This document shows positions 34,580 through 43,073 of a stretch of DNA of 64,000 nucleotides, in pieces. Positions within the stretch are counted from its first letter, which is position 1; the number at the start of each line of letters is the position of its first letter. The position numbers and the translations under genes were made by a program. Under the pieces are notes generated by a model. That model was not told the DNA's origin. It was given only the letters and a program-made list of their open reading frames with translations, and did no database searches. The stretch comes from Collinsella sp. AF23-2. Its GTDB lineage: Bacteria > Actinomycetota > Coriobacteriia > Coriobacteriales > Coriobacteriaceae. The DNA lies in assembly GCF_003459245.1 (NCBI RefSeq), contig NZ_QRVG01000009.1, forward strand, positions 1 to 64,000. Direction: 5' to 3'.

Positions 34580-35626
34580 CTAGCAACAACCCCCGTAATA
34601 CTCGCGATACCACTTGGCGAAGGCCCTCAGGCCGTCCTCGAGCGGCGTCGCGGGCTTGTAGCCCAGGTCGCGCTGGAGCGCCGTGGTGTCGGCGTAGGTG
34701 ACGGGCACGTCGCCGGGCTGCATGGGCACGAGCTGTTTATGGGACTCGAAGTCATAGTCGGCCGGGAGCACGCCCTCCTCCACCAGCACGCGCTGCAGCG
34801 TGTCGACGAAGTCGAGCAGGTTCTCGGGGTGCGAGTTGCCAATGTTGTAGACGCGGTGCGCGGCGAGCGGCAGCCCGTCCTCGCCCATCTTCACCTCGGG
34901 CGCGGCGTCCATGACGCGCCTGACGCCCTCGACGATGTCGTCGACGTAGGTGAAGTCGCGGCGGCAGTCGCCCATGTTGAAGATCTTGATGGTATCGCCT
35001 CGGCGCAGCTTCTCGGTGAAGCCGAAGTAGGCCATGTCGGGCCTGCCCATGGGGCCGTACACCGTGAAGAAGCGGAGGCCGGTCGCGGGGATGGAGTAGA
35101 GCTTGGAGTAGGCGGCGGCCATGAGCTCGTTGGACTTCTTGGTGGCGGCGTAGAGCGAGACCGGCGAGTCGACGCGGTCCTCCTCGGAGAACGGAACCTT
35201 CTTGTTGCCGCCGTAAACGGAGCTTGAGCTGGCGTAGACCAGGTGCTTGACCGGGTGGTGGCGGCAGGCCTCGAGGATGTTGAAGAAGCCGACGAGGTTG
35301 CTCTCGAGGTAGGCGCGCGGGTTCTCGATGGAGTAGCGTACGCCCGCCTGGGCGGCGAGGTTCACCACGACGTCGAAGCCGTTCTGTGCGAACAGGCGCT
35401 CGATGAGGGCGGCGTCGCACAAATCGCCGCGCACGAAGGTGAAGCGGCCGTCTGTGTCGGCCTCGGCCAGCATGCGAAGGCGCGCGTCCTTAATACCGGG
35501 GTCGTAGTAGCTGTTGAGGTTGTCGAGGCCGACGATCACATCATCGGTCTCCTCGAGCAGCTTCTTGACGAGGAACGCGCCAATAAAGCCGGCGGCTCCG
35601 GTGACGAGGACTTTTCTATTTGCCAT
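34580..35626 (-). CDS. UDP-glucuronate 4-epimerase-like enzyme
   Basis: An extended SDR of 348 residues. The NAD site is TGAAGFIG (about 9-16); the catalytic set is SSSSVYGG and YAATK (Tyr-x3-Lys, near residue 157). The DNLNSYYDPGIKDARL stretch is typical of UDP-glucuronate 4-epimerases (CapI type), which make UDP-galacturonate. The neighbouring UDP-glucose dehydrogenase would supply its substrate. AGGTGG precedes the ATG. GC-rich composition matches the core genome. Confidence 0.9.
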   Translation of the reverse strand: MANRKVLVTGAAGFIGAFLVKKLLEETDDVIVGLDNLNSYYDPGIKDARLRMLAEADTDGRFTFVRGDLCDAALIERLFAQNGFDVVVNLAAQAGVRYSIENPRAYLESNLVGFFNILEACRHHPVKHLVYASSSSVYGGNKKVPFSEEDRVDSPVSLYAATKKSNELMAAAYSKLYSIPATGLRFFTVYGPMGRPDMAYFGFTEKLRRGDTIKIFNMGDCRRDFTYVDDIVEGVRRVMDAAPEVKMGEDGLPLAAHRVYNIGNSHPENLLDFVDTLQRVLVEEGVLPADYDFESHKQLVPMQPGDVPVTYADTTALQRDLGYKPATPLEDGLRAFAKWYREYYGGCC

Positions 35627-35635
35627 TCATACCAC

Positions 35636-36895
35636 CTAGTCTCGTTTAAACAGGTCGCGTGTATAGACCTTGTCCGCCACGTCCGCGAGCTCGTCGCTCC
35701 AGCGGTTGGCGACGATCACGTCGCAGCCGGCCTTGAAGGCCCCAAGGTCGTGCGTGACCTCGGAGCCGAAGAACTCCGGCGCGTCCAGCGTGGGCTCGTA
35801 GACCACCACGGGCACGCCCTTGGCCTTCACGCGCTTCATGACGCCCTGGATGGAGCTCGCGCGGAAGTTGTCGGAGTTGGACTTCATCGTCAGGCGGAAC
35901 ACGCCCACGACCGGCCTCTCCTTGCCGGCGTACACGCGGTCCCACACCATCTGCAGCACCTCGTCGGCCACGAAGTCCTTGCGGGTACGGTTGGCCTCCA
36001 CGATGGCCTCGATCAGGTTCTGGGGCACGTCCTTGTAGTTGGCCAGCAGCTGCTTGGTGTCCTTGGGCAGGCAGTAGCCGCCGTAGCCGAAGCTGGGGTT
36101 GTTGTAGTGGCTGCCGATACGCGGCTCCAGACACACGCCGTCGATGACGTCGCGGGTGTTGAGGCCGCGAACCTCGCAGTAGGTGTCGAGCTCGTTGAAG
36201 TAGGCCACGCGCAGCGCCAGGTAGGTGTTGGCGAAGAGCTTGACGGCCTCGGCCTCGGTGGTGCCCAGCACGAGCTCGGGGATGCCCACGGTGCCGTCGG
36301 CGTTCACGCGCTCGAGCTCGGCGGGGTCGGCGCCCTGCGCGAGCAGGCCGGCGAACTTCTCGGCGGCTATAACGGCCTCGGGGTCGTCCTTGGGCGCGCC
36401 TACCACGATGCGGCTGGGGTGCAGGTTGTCGTACAGAGCCTTGCTCTCGCGCAGGAACTCGGGACTGAAGAAGATCTTGCCGTCGCCCAGCCTCTCGCGA
36501 AGGCCAGCGGTGTAGCCGACGGGGATGGTCGACTTGATGACGATCCACGCGTCCGGGTTCACAGAGCGCACGGCGGCGATGGCGGCCTCCACGGAGCTCG
36601 TGTCGAAGAAGTTCCTGTCGCTGTCGTAGTTGGTGGGCGTAGCGATGACGGCGAAGTCGGCGCCAGCGTAGGCCTCGACCACGTCGACGGTGGCGTGCAG
36701 GTCGAGTTCGCGCTCCCCCGCCTTTGCCTCTGCTAGGAAGCGCTCGATCTCGTTGTCCTGGATGGGCGACACGAAGTTGTTGATCTTCTCGACCTTCTCG
36801 GGAACGATGTCCAGCGCATGGACCTCGTTGTGCTGCGAGAGCAGGACGGCGAGGGACAGGCCGACGTAGCCGGTACCGGCGACGGCAATCTTCAT
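35636..36895 (-). CDS. UDP-glucose 6-dehydrogenase family protein
   Basis: This oxidises a UDP-sugar to the uronate in two NAD-dependent steps. The 419-residue product has the Rossmann start [19 protein letters not shown], the central GFGYGG and the catalytic cysteine in GGYCLPKD, so it is likely active. ATG 36895 with GGAG at seven bases gives the usual family N-terminus. An ATG at 36934 overlapping the previous stop (TAATG) would add 13 residues that do not fit. Together with the epimerase it would provide UDP-GlcA and UDP-GalA. Confidence 0.93.
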   Translation of the reverse strand: MKIAVAGTGYVGLSLAVLLSQHNEVHALDIVPEKVEKINNFVSPIQDNEIERFLAEAKAGERELDLHATVDVVEAYAGADFAVIATPTNYDSDRNFFDTSSVEAAIAAVRSVNPDAWIVIKSTIPVGYTAGLRERLGDGKIFFSPEFLRESKALYDNLHPSRIVVGAPKDDPEAVIAAEKFAGLLAQGADPAELERVNADGTVGIPELVLGTTEAEAVKLFANTYLALRVAYFNELDTYCEVRGLNTRDVIDGVCLEPRIGSHYNNPSFGYGGYCLPKDTKQLLANYKDVPQNLIEAIVEANRTRKDFVADEVLQMVWDRVYAGKERPVVGVFRLTMKSNSDNFRASSIQGVMKRVKAKGVPVVVYEPTLDAPEFFGSEVTHDLGAFKAGCDVIVANRWSDELADVADKVYTRDLFKRD

Positions 36896-36933
36896 TTTCT
36901 TCTCCGATTCGAATCGAGCATTAGAGTTAGGCA

Positions 36934-37722
36934 TTAGTACGCATCGCTTCCGTTGAAGACCTCCAGAACCGTGAGGAGGACGATCTTGAGATCCATGACG
37001 ATTCCGCGCTTGGCTATGTACTCGAGATCACGGCGGACCATGCCGTCGAACCCGGTGGAGTTTCGCTCCGTAACCTGCCAGAGCCCCGTAATACCTGGCT
37101 TCACCGCTAGCCTCTGCAGGTCGTACTCGGTGTACTCCGCGACTTCGTTCGGCAGCGGCGGGCGCGGGCCGACGACGGACATCTGACCCAGGAACACGTT
37201 GAGGAACTGTGGGAACTCGTCGATGGAGTGCTTGCGGATGAACCTGCCGATCTTGGTGACGCGGGGGTCCTCCCTCATCTTGAACATGGCGCCGGCGATC
37301 TCGTTTCGCCCTTTGAGCTCAGCGAGGCGTTCGTCGGCGTCCTTGTACATTGATCGGAACTTCCACATGCGAAAGGTTGACAGGCTGCCGTCGCGGTGGG
37401 TCTGGCCCACGCGGATCTGGCTGTAGAAGGGGTTGCCCTCGCTCTCCAGGCGGATGGCAGCGGCGAGAATTAGACTCGGGATCGCGATGGCGACGAGCGC
37501 GACACCGCTGAAAACGATGTCGAACGCACGCTTTACGGCCCTATAGGCCAGGCGCGAGCGGTCCCAGTCCATGATGGATTGCATGGCCTTGTGGCGGCCG
37601 GCGCCCTCGCGCCGACCCATGGCCTGAGCAATCAGCGCCGCCCCCGCGGGCGCATTACTCTCTGTTACATCTTTAGCAGCCACAATAAAACTAACGTTCC
37701 TGTCCCCAGGAACCCCCCCCAT
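36934..37722 (-). CDS. Undecaprenyl-phosphate sugar transferase (initiating enzyme)
   Basis: This enzyme transfers a sugar phosphate to undecaprenyl phosphate and so starts the repeat unit. One membrane helix (about residues 68-88) is followed by the family's catalytic core: [40 protein letters not shown] and GITGLWQV. The N-terminal 45 residues are not conserved and have no ribosome site; a run of eight C at 37713-37720 lies at the start codon, so the true start may be internal (ATG near 37584) or altered by slippage. Confidence 0.9.
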   Translation of the reverse strand: MGGVPGDRNVSFIVAAKDVTESNAPAGAALIAQAMGRREGAGRHKAMQSIMDWDRSRLAYRAVKRAFDIVFSGVALVAIAIPSLILAAAIRLESEGNPFYSQIRVGQTHRDGSLSTFRMWKFRSMYKDADERLAELKGRNEIAGAMFKMREDPRVTKIGRFIRKHSIDEFPQFLNVFLGQMSVVGPRPPLPNEVAEYTEYDLQRLAVKPGITGLWQVTERNSTGFDGMVRRDLEYIAKRGIVMDLKIVLLTVLEVFNGSDAY

Positions 37723-37765
37723 CTATGAATCCAAAATCAAGTAATTTGCCGGTGCAACGTCTCCC

Positions 37766-38356
37766 TTACGTTTTGCTGGGAACATCAAGCGGTAGCAGCT
37801 CCCTAAATGTGGAGTCACCCTCGCCCACGTTTACCAGGCACCAGCGTTTATGACGGTCGATTTTCTTTACGCGGGCCTCTTGCCCCACCAAGGGCCCCTG
37901 TTCTATGTGCAACACGCCGTCTTCTATGCGCGCAACGCTGTTGCGCACCACGCCGTCGTCGTCCAGCACGCTGCGGTACCAATCCTGCGCATCGTCCGGC
38001 ATGGGCATGTACGCCCGCTCCTTACTGCCGGCGATGCGACAGCCAAAGCTCAATTGGGCCAAAGCCCTATCGAGCGCGGCGGCATCGTGCGTGGCGACGA
38101 AGAAGTATTCCTTGTACATAGGTTTGGTTTGGAGCGACCATGCGCCGTCCCGCTTAAACCAGAACTCCTTTTGCATCACAAAAGCGTCCTGCATCAGGTT
38201 GTGCGGGATAATGCGGCGGACCTTTTCGCAGGTCTCGCGCTCTTTTCCATTGGGGGTATGAACCAGATACCAGCGGACGCGGCCGTGCTGGCTGTTGGTG
38301 GTGGTGCCGTTAAATGCGCCGGGCAGCTGCTCTTGGCGCCGTACCGTCTGTTCCAT
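37766..38356 (-). CDS. NusG-family antiterminator (LoaP-like) of the polysaccharide cluster
   Basis: A specialised NusG paralogue of 196 residues. The NGN domain runs from about 27 (RVRWYLVHTPNGKERETCEK) to 120, and a KOW motif lies near 157 (GPLVGQEARVKKIDRHKR). As the first gene of a long polysaccharide operon it probably lets RNA polymerase read through terminators in the cluster, as LoaP and RfaH-type proteins do. ATG 38356 has GAGGGGGG upstream; the longer frame does not fit the family. Two copies of a 15-bp sequence lie just upstream and may relate to its control. Confidence 0.88.
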   Translation of the reverse strand: MEQTVRRQEQLPGAFNGTTTNSQHGRVRWYLVHTPNGKERETCEKVRRIIPHNLMQDAFVMQKEFWFKRDGAWSLQTKPMYKEYFFVATHDAAALDRALAQLSFGCRIAGSKERAYMPMPDDAQDWYRSVLDDDGVVRNSVARIEDGVLHIEQGPLVGQEARVKKIDRHKRWCLVNVGEGDSTFRELLPLDVPSKT

Positions 38357-38448
38357 GTTCTCGCCCCCCTCTTTTGGCTTTGCGATGCACGCAAATGCAG
38401 GGGCGTTTAGAACAGGCTTCTCGCTCGCAGCTAGGCGCAGTCGCAAAA

Positions 38449-38570
38449 GTACAGGTTTTTGTAGAGGGGTATGGAGATGCACCTATTAGCAGTACATTTT
38501 GCGTAATCTGGGCAAACGCTGATTGATTGCTCGTATAATGACGTTTGTCGAAAGATACAAAAACCTGTAC
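38449..38570. promoter_or_regulatory. 15-bp inverted repeat around the promoter of the NusG-like gene
   Basis: GTACAGGTTTTTGTA (38449-38463) recurs in exact inverted form at 38556-38570. Between them on the minus strand lies a possible promoter, TTGTAT-17 bp-TATACG (about 38529-38558). Paired operator sites or a large RNA fold are both possible. Confidence 0.5.
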
Positions 38571-38583
38571 CTTTTTGTGCAAC

Positions 38584-38610
38584 AAAAAAGCCGCTCAACC
38601 AGCGGCTTTT
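38584..38610 (-). terminator. Rho-independent terminator hairpin
   Basis: GCCGCT-caacc-AGCGGC with six T on the minus strand and four T on the plus strand. It is the second of two terminators separating thrS from the NusG-like gene. Confidence 0.75.
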
Positions 38611-38624
38611 CTAATTTTGACATG

Positions 38625-38663
38625 AAAAAAGGCGACCGCCCTTTGTGGACGGTCGCCTTTATT
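38625..38663 (-). terminator. thrS terminator
   Basis: AAAGGCGACCG pairs with CGGTCGCCTTT (38628-38638 with 38650-38660), followed by a T-run on the minus strand. It lies 20 bp after the thrS stop. Confidence 0.88.
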
Positions 38664-38682
38664 AATTGTTGTGAAGTTTGCC

Positions 38683-40446
38683 TTAGGCGCGAGTCTTGAT
38701 CTCCTCGGTCACCTTCGCAACAAACTCGTCAACGCTCATCTGAACGGTCTCGTTGGAGCGATCGCGGACGGAGATGTTGCCGGCCTCGACCTCCTTCTCG
38801 CCCAGGATGAGCATGTAGGGCACGCGGTCGATGCTGCGAGCCTCGCGGATCTTGTAGCCGATCTTCTCGTCGCGGTCGTCGCAGACCACGCGAATGCCGG
38901 CCTCCTCCAGCTTGGCGCACACCTCGTGGGCGTAGTCGCGGCTCTTTTCGGAAACCGGAAGTGCCTTGACCTGCACGGGAGCCAGCCAGGTGGGGAACTT
39001 GCCCGCAAAGTGCTCAATCAGAATACCGATGAAGCGCTCGATGGAGCCAAAGCACACGCGGTGCAGCATGATGGGGCGCTTCTTGGTGCCGTCGGCGTCC
39101 ACGTACTCCAGGTCAAAGTTGAGCGGCATCTGGAAGTCGAGCTGTACGGTACCGCACTGCCAGGTACGGCCGAGCGAGTCCTCCAGGTGGAAGTCGATCT
39201 TGGGGCCGTAGAAGGCGCCGTCGCCCTCGTTGACCTCGTAGTCCATGCCCAGCTTCTCCAGAGCGGTGCGCAGGCCCTCCTCGGCGCGCGCCCAGTCCTC
39301 GTCCGAACCCATGGAGTCCTCGGGGCGGGTGGAAAGCTCAACGTGATACTTAAAGCCAAACTTTTGGTACACGGAGTCGATGAGGTTAACCACGCCCACG
39401 ATCTCGTCGGTCAGCTGGTCGGGACGCACAAACAGGTGGGCGTCGTCCTGGTTAAAGCAGCGCACGCGGAACAGGCCGTGCAGGGCGCCGCGCAGCTCGT
39501 GGCGGTGCACCAGGCCAATCTCGCCGGCGCGGATGGGCAGCTCGCGATAGGAGTGCGGCTTGGAGGCGTACACCAGCACGCCGCCCGGGCAGTTCATGGG
39601 CTTAATGCAGTACTCTTCGTCGTCGATGACGGTGGAGTACATGTTGTCCTTGTAGTGGTCCCAGTGGCCCGAGGTCTTCCACAGCTGCTTGTTCATGATG
39701 AGCGGCGTGGAGATCTCCACGTAGCCGGCCTTGTGGTGAATCTCGCGCCAGTAGTCCAGCAGCGCGTTCTTAAGGATCATGCCGTTGGGCAGGAAGAACG
39801 GGAAGCCGGGGGCCTCGTCGCGCATCATAAAGAGGTCCATCTCGCGGCCGATCTTGCGGTGATCGCGCTTCTTGGCCTCCTCCAGCATGTGCATGTGCTC
39901 GTCGAGCTCTTCCTTGGTGGCAAAGGCGACACCATTGATGCGGGTGAGCATCTTGTTGTCCTTGTCGCCCTTCCAGTAGGCGCCCGAGACGCCGGTGAGC
40001 TTAAAGGCCTTAAGGGCCTTGGTGTAGCAGATGTGGGGGCCGACGCACATGTCGATGTAGTCGCCCTGCTGGTAGAAGGTGATGCGGGCGTCGTCGTCCA
40101 GGTCGCCGATGTGCTCGACCTTGTACTTCTCGCCGCGCTCCTCCATAAGGGCGATGGCCTCGGCGCGGGGCTTCTCGTACACGGAGAACTTGAGGTTCTC
40201 CTTGACGATCTTTTTCATCTCAGCCTCGATCGCGGGGAAGTCGTCCTCGCTGATCTTGACGCCCTCGGGCAGGTCGACGTCGTAGTAGAAGCCGTTGTCG
40301 GTCGCGGGACCGTAGGCAAAGTCGGCCTCGGGGTACAGGCGCTTGATGGCCTGTGCCATGATGTGCGCGGCAGAGTGGCGGATGACGTGCGTGACCTCGT
40401 CCTGCGGGAGCTCGGCCACCGAACCGTCATTGTAGAGTGCCTTCAT
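38683..40446 (-). CDS. thrS: Threonyl-tRNA synthetase without TGS domain
   Basis: This charges tRNA-Thr. The 587-residue protein starts almost directly with the editing domain (HSAAH at 24-28 and the DMCVGPH zinc/editing motif near residue 132). The class II core follows, with FRVRCFNQDDAHLF (motif 2) and HRVCFGSIERFIGI (motif 3), and then the anticodon-binding domain. The usual N-terminal TGS domain of about 60 residues is absent, and no in-frame sequence for it exists upstream, because the promoter lies there. A TATAAT/TTGTAT promoter and a strong terminator show a single-gene unit. Confidence 0.97.
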   Translation of the reverse strand: MKALYNDGSVAELPQDEVTHVIRHSAAHIMAQAIKRLYPEADFAYGPATDNGFYYDVDLPEGVKISEDDFPAIEAEMKKIVKENLKFSVYEKPRAEAIALMEERGEKYKVEHIGDLDDDARITFYQQGDYIDMCVGPHICYTKALKAFKLTGVSGAYWKGDKDNKMLTRINGVAFATKEELDEHMHMLEEAKKRDHRKIGREMDLFMMRDEAPGFPFFLPNGMILKNALLDYWREIHHKAGYVEISTPLIMNKQLWKTSGHWDHYKDNMYSTVIDDEEYCIKPMNCPGGVLVYASKPHSYRELPIRAGEIGLVHRHELRGALHGLFRVRCFNQDDAHLFVRPDQLTDEIVGVVNLIDSVYQKFGFKYHVELSTRPEDSMGSDEDWARAEEGLRTALEKLGMDYEVNEGDGAFYGPKIDFHLEDSLGRTWQCGTVQLDFQMPLNFDLEYVDADGTKKRPIMLHRVCFGSIERFIGILIEHFAGKFPTWLAPVQVKALPVSEKSRDYAHEVCAKLEEAGIRVVCDDRDEKIGYKIREARSIDRVPYMLILGEKEVEAGNISVRDRSNETVQMSVDEFVAKVTEEIKTRA

Positions 40447-40515
40447 GGGTATGTTTTCTCCTCTCGGATGCCTGATGCAAGTGCGTGCGATGCGCTCGGC
40501 GTTTTAACTTGCATC

Positions 40516-40543
40516 ATTATAGGCAGGTTGCCTTGGTATACAA
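40516..40543 (-). promoter_or_regulatory. thrS promoter
   Basis: On the minus strand TTGTAT (40538-40543) and a perfect TATAAT (40516-40521) are 16 bp apart. The predicted leader of about 62 nt is too short for a T-box. Confidence 0.65.
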
Positions 40544-40544
40544 G

Positions 40545-40575
40545 CGCCCGCCGCACCTTAATGGCACGGCGGGCG
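40545..40575 (-). terminator. GC-rich hairpin after the zinc-ribbon gene
   Basis: CGCCCGCCG (40545-40553) pairs perfectly with CGGCGGGCG (40567-40575). The T-tract on the minus strand is weak, so termination may be partial. It abuts the thrS -35 box. Confidence 0.5.
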
Positions 40576-40671
40576 ATTTTCTACGCATGCTTCATCGTGT
40601 GGGGCGGGACTGCGGGGCGCGCGTGGCTTGCGGCGTGCCAGTGGCTTACGGCCGGCCCGGCGATGGATGCG

Positions 40672-41103
40672 TTACTGGATGCGAGTTCGGCAGTAGGGGC
40701 AGACCTTCCAGTGCGCGTCGAGCGGGCGATGGCAGCTGGGGCAGACGTTGCGAACCTGGGTATCGCACACCGGGCAGACGACGAAGTCCTTCTCGATGGG
40801 CGCGCCGCACTGCGGACAGGTGCCGTACTGGGCAAGCTGGCGCTCGCGCAAGGCCATGTCCAGCTCCTGCTCCTCGCGGTCGGACGCGTAGGAGTGCGGG
40901 CGCAAGACCAGGTAGGCGATGAGGCCTACAAACGGGATGAGGGCGATGATGCCCCATGCCACGTAGGCGCTGGCGCCGCGGCGGCGAGCGTCGATGAACA
41001 CATAGACGACCGACAGCACATACAGGGCGATGATAAAGCCAACGAAGGCATAGACGACGCCCATAAGCTGCGGCGACATGAGCTCGTTGATGTATTTGGA
41101 CAT
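40672..41103 (-). CDS. Membrane protein with C-terminal zinc ribbons
   Basis: A 143-residue protein with two N-terminal membrane helices (about 14-37 and 48-66). A charged linker leads to cytoplasmic zinc-ribbon motifs: CPQCGAPI with VCPVCD (about 95-113), then CPSCHRPL with CPYCRTRI (about 119-141). Such two-helix/zinc-ribbon proteins are common single genes in Actinobacteria with no assigned role. AAAGG precedes the ATG. It is monocistronic. Confidence 0.8.
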   Translation of the reverse strand: MSKYINELMSPQLMGVVYAFVGFIIALYVLSVVYVFIDARRRGASAYVAWGIIALIPFVGLIAYLVLRPHSYASDREEQELDMALRERQLAQYGTCPQCGAPIEKDFVVCPVCDTQVRNVCPSCHRPLDAHWKVCPYCRTRIQ

Positions 41104-41204
41104 TGAGGTGTACCTTTCGGAATATTTACAGTCTGGTAAAGTTTACCACGGGGTTTGTTTATATGGGACCACGGCTGGGTACGGGGCTGGCGCGGACACA
41201 AACA

Positions 41205-41420
41205 TCTCAATCTGTAACAGGTGGGAGCGGAATCCTGGTCTAGATGTTACAGACCGAGACACAGGGGTCCCTCCCCGACTTCAATCTCGATCTGCAACAT
41301 CTTGGGCCGCAAAACCCCTCTTACTGTTACAGATCGAGACATTCAAAATCCGCCGGAAGGTTTGTCTTTATCTGTAACATCTGGAACCCAAATCCTCGTC
41401 TAACTGTTACGGATCGAGAC
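41205..41420. repeat. Three tandem hairpins at exactly 80-bp spacing
   Basis: Each unit has a left arm like TCTCGATCTGTAACA (starts 41205, 41285, 41365) and a right arm like TGTTACAGATCGAGAC (starts 41245, 41325, 41405). The loops of about 25 bases differ in sequence. Arm changes are partly unmatched. Nothing in 41104-41590 looks coding; the array fills most of this 487-bp gap. Confidence 0.9.
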
Positions 41421-41590
41421 GAACGGTTGCCTTAGTTGTCGACAGGCAAGGTTGTCTACCTTGTTGAGTCTCCCCCTTGCCTGCCGTTGGCGGGTGTTGC
41501 GGGGCTGTTCACCGCATTGCCGCCGCGCTGGGGGTGTGCAGACCGTAGGATAGTCTTATTGACAGCCTGTCAACTCGTCTGGGAGGCACC

Positions 41591-43072
41591 GTGGCAGAAA
41601 CGTTTGATATCGCAATTGTGGGCGCGGGCATTACGGGGTGCGCCATCGCGCGGCAGCTCGCACGATTTGACCTGTCCATTTGCGTGGTCGAGGCAGCAAA
41701 CGATATCGCGCTGGGCGCGTCGAAGGCCAACGGCGGCCTGGTGCACGCTGGCTACGATCCGGCGCCGGGCACCGTAAAGGCGAAGGTCAACGCCCGTGGT
41801 TGCGAGCTATATGGCACGTGGGCCCAGGAGCTGGGCTTTTTGTTTTGCCGCACCGGTTCGATGGTGCTGGGCTTCAACGATGAAGACCGCGCGCACCTAG
41901 AGAAGCTGCGCCAGAATGGCCTTGCCAACGGCGTGCCCGAGCTGTCGATTATCGGCCCCGAGCGCATCCACGAGCTGGAGCCGCGCGCGAGTGCTAAGGC
42001 GACGTGCGCGTTGTGGTGCCCTTCGACCGGTTACGTCGACCCGTTTGAAGTGGCCATCGCTGCGCTGGAAAACGCCGTCGCCAACGGCGTGACGTTTATG
42101 CGCTCCGCGCCGGTGAAGGCGATAGAGGTTGTTCGCTCGGATGACAAAGGCGTTGCTGCCGAAGGCGAAGGCTACGCGCGCTTTACGCTGGTGACACCCG
42201 CCGGCGACGTACACTGTCGGTACCTGATTAACGCCGCGGGCAACGGTGCCGCGGACATCTCGCATATGGCGGGCGCCGAGGAGTTTCAGATGGTATGGCG
42301 CCAGGGCAACATCGTGGTGCTGGACAAGGAGCCGCGTGCGCTCATGCCGCTCTACCCCGTGCCCACGCCGGTTTCGAAGGGCGTTATCGTCACGGGTACC
42401 GTACACGGCAACACCGTGATTACCGCAACGGCCGCCGTGCGCGAACCCGGCAACACGCAGACCTATGCGGGCGACGTCAACGCGCTGCTAGGCGGCGCGC
42501 GCAAGCTGGTACCCGACCTGGACACACGCCGCGTGGTGCGCGCGTTTGCCGGCGGTCGTCCGGTCATTAAGGGAACGAACGACTTCTTTATTGGACAGTC
42601 GGCCGTGGTGTCGGGACTGTTCCAGGCCGCGGGCATTCAGTCGCCGGGCGTGGCGAGCGCGCCGGCCATTGCCGAGCGCATGGAACAGGTACTGCGCGAT
42701 GCCGGCGTAGCCTTGCGCGAACGTGCCGATTGGGACCCGATTCGCCGTGTGCCGGATGACTTTGACCGCGCGCCGCTCGCGCGCAAGGAAGAGCTCATTG
42801 AGACCGACCCCGCATGGGGGCAGATCGTCTGCCGCTGCGAAACGGTGCCCGAGGCCGAGATCGTGGCCGCGATCCGACGACGCCCGGGCGCGATTTCGGT
42901 CGAGGGCGTCAAGCGCCGCTGCCGCGCCGGCATGGGTCGGTGCCAGAGTGGTTTTTGCCAAAGCCGCGTGGTTGCGATCCTTGCCCGCGAGCTGGGCTGC
43001 GACCCCAGCGAAGTACTGTTGGAGGATGCCGGATCTTGGTTGGTCGAAGGACCGCTGAAGGGGGTGCGCTAG
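41591..43072 (+). CDS. GlpA-like FAD oxidoreductase with BFD-type Fe-S domain
   Basis: A 493-residue flavoprotein of the glycerol-3-phosphate dehydrogenase (GlpA) type. The FAD site is DIAIVGAGITGCAIARQL (6-23), and KANGGLVHAGYD marks the DAO domain. The C-terminal BFD-like domain has four cysteines, in CRCE and in CRAGMGRCQSGFC (about 414-460). It probably passes electrons from the substrate to its partner encoded next. GTG 41591 has GGGAGG six bases upstream. It heads a three-gene operon with almost no gaps. The substrate may be glycerol-3-phosphate or a related hydroxyacid. Confidence 0.88.
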   Translation: MAETFDIAIVGAGITGCAIARQLARFDLSICVVEAANDIALGASKANGGLVHAGYDPAPGTVKAKVNARGCELYGTWAQELGFLFCRTGSMVLGFNDEDRAHLEKLRQNGLANGVPELSIIGPERIHELEPRASAKATCALWCPSTGYVDPFEVAIAALENAVANGVTFMRSAPVKAIEVVRSDDKGVAAEGEGYARFTLVTPAGDVHCRYLINAAGNGAADISHMAGAEEFQMVWRQGNIVVLDKEPRALMPLYPVPTPVSKGVIVTGTVHGNTVITATAAVREPGNTQTYAGDVNALLGGARKLVPDLDTRRVVRAFAGGRPVIKGTNDFFIGQSAVVSGLFQAAGIQSPGVASAPAIAERMEQVLRDAGVALRERADWDPIRRVPDDFDRAPLARKEELIETDPAWGQIVCRCETVPEAEIVAAIRRRPGAISVEGVKRRCRAGMGRCQSGFCQSRVVAILARELGCDPSEVLLEDAGSWLVEGPLKGVR

Positions 43073-43073
43073 G

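Noticed and set aside
40447..40515. T-box leader of thrS
   Set aside because: The promoter leaves only about 62 nt of leader and no T-box sequence is present.
38671..41106. 811-residue plus-strand frame opposite thrS
   Set aside because: Antisense shadow; it runs through the thrS promoter and the zinc-ribbon gene without any recognisable domain.
41205..41420. CRISPR-like array
   Set aside because: Only three units, each a hairpin with inverted arms rather than a constant repeat between spacers; no cas genes.
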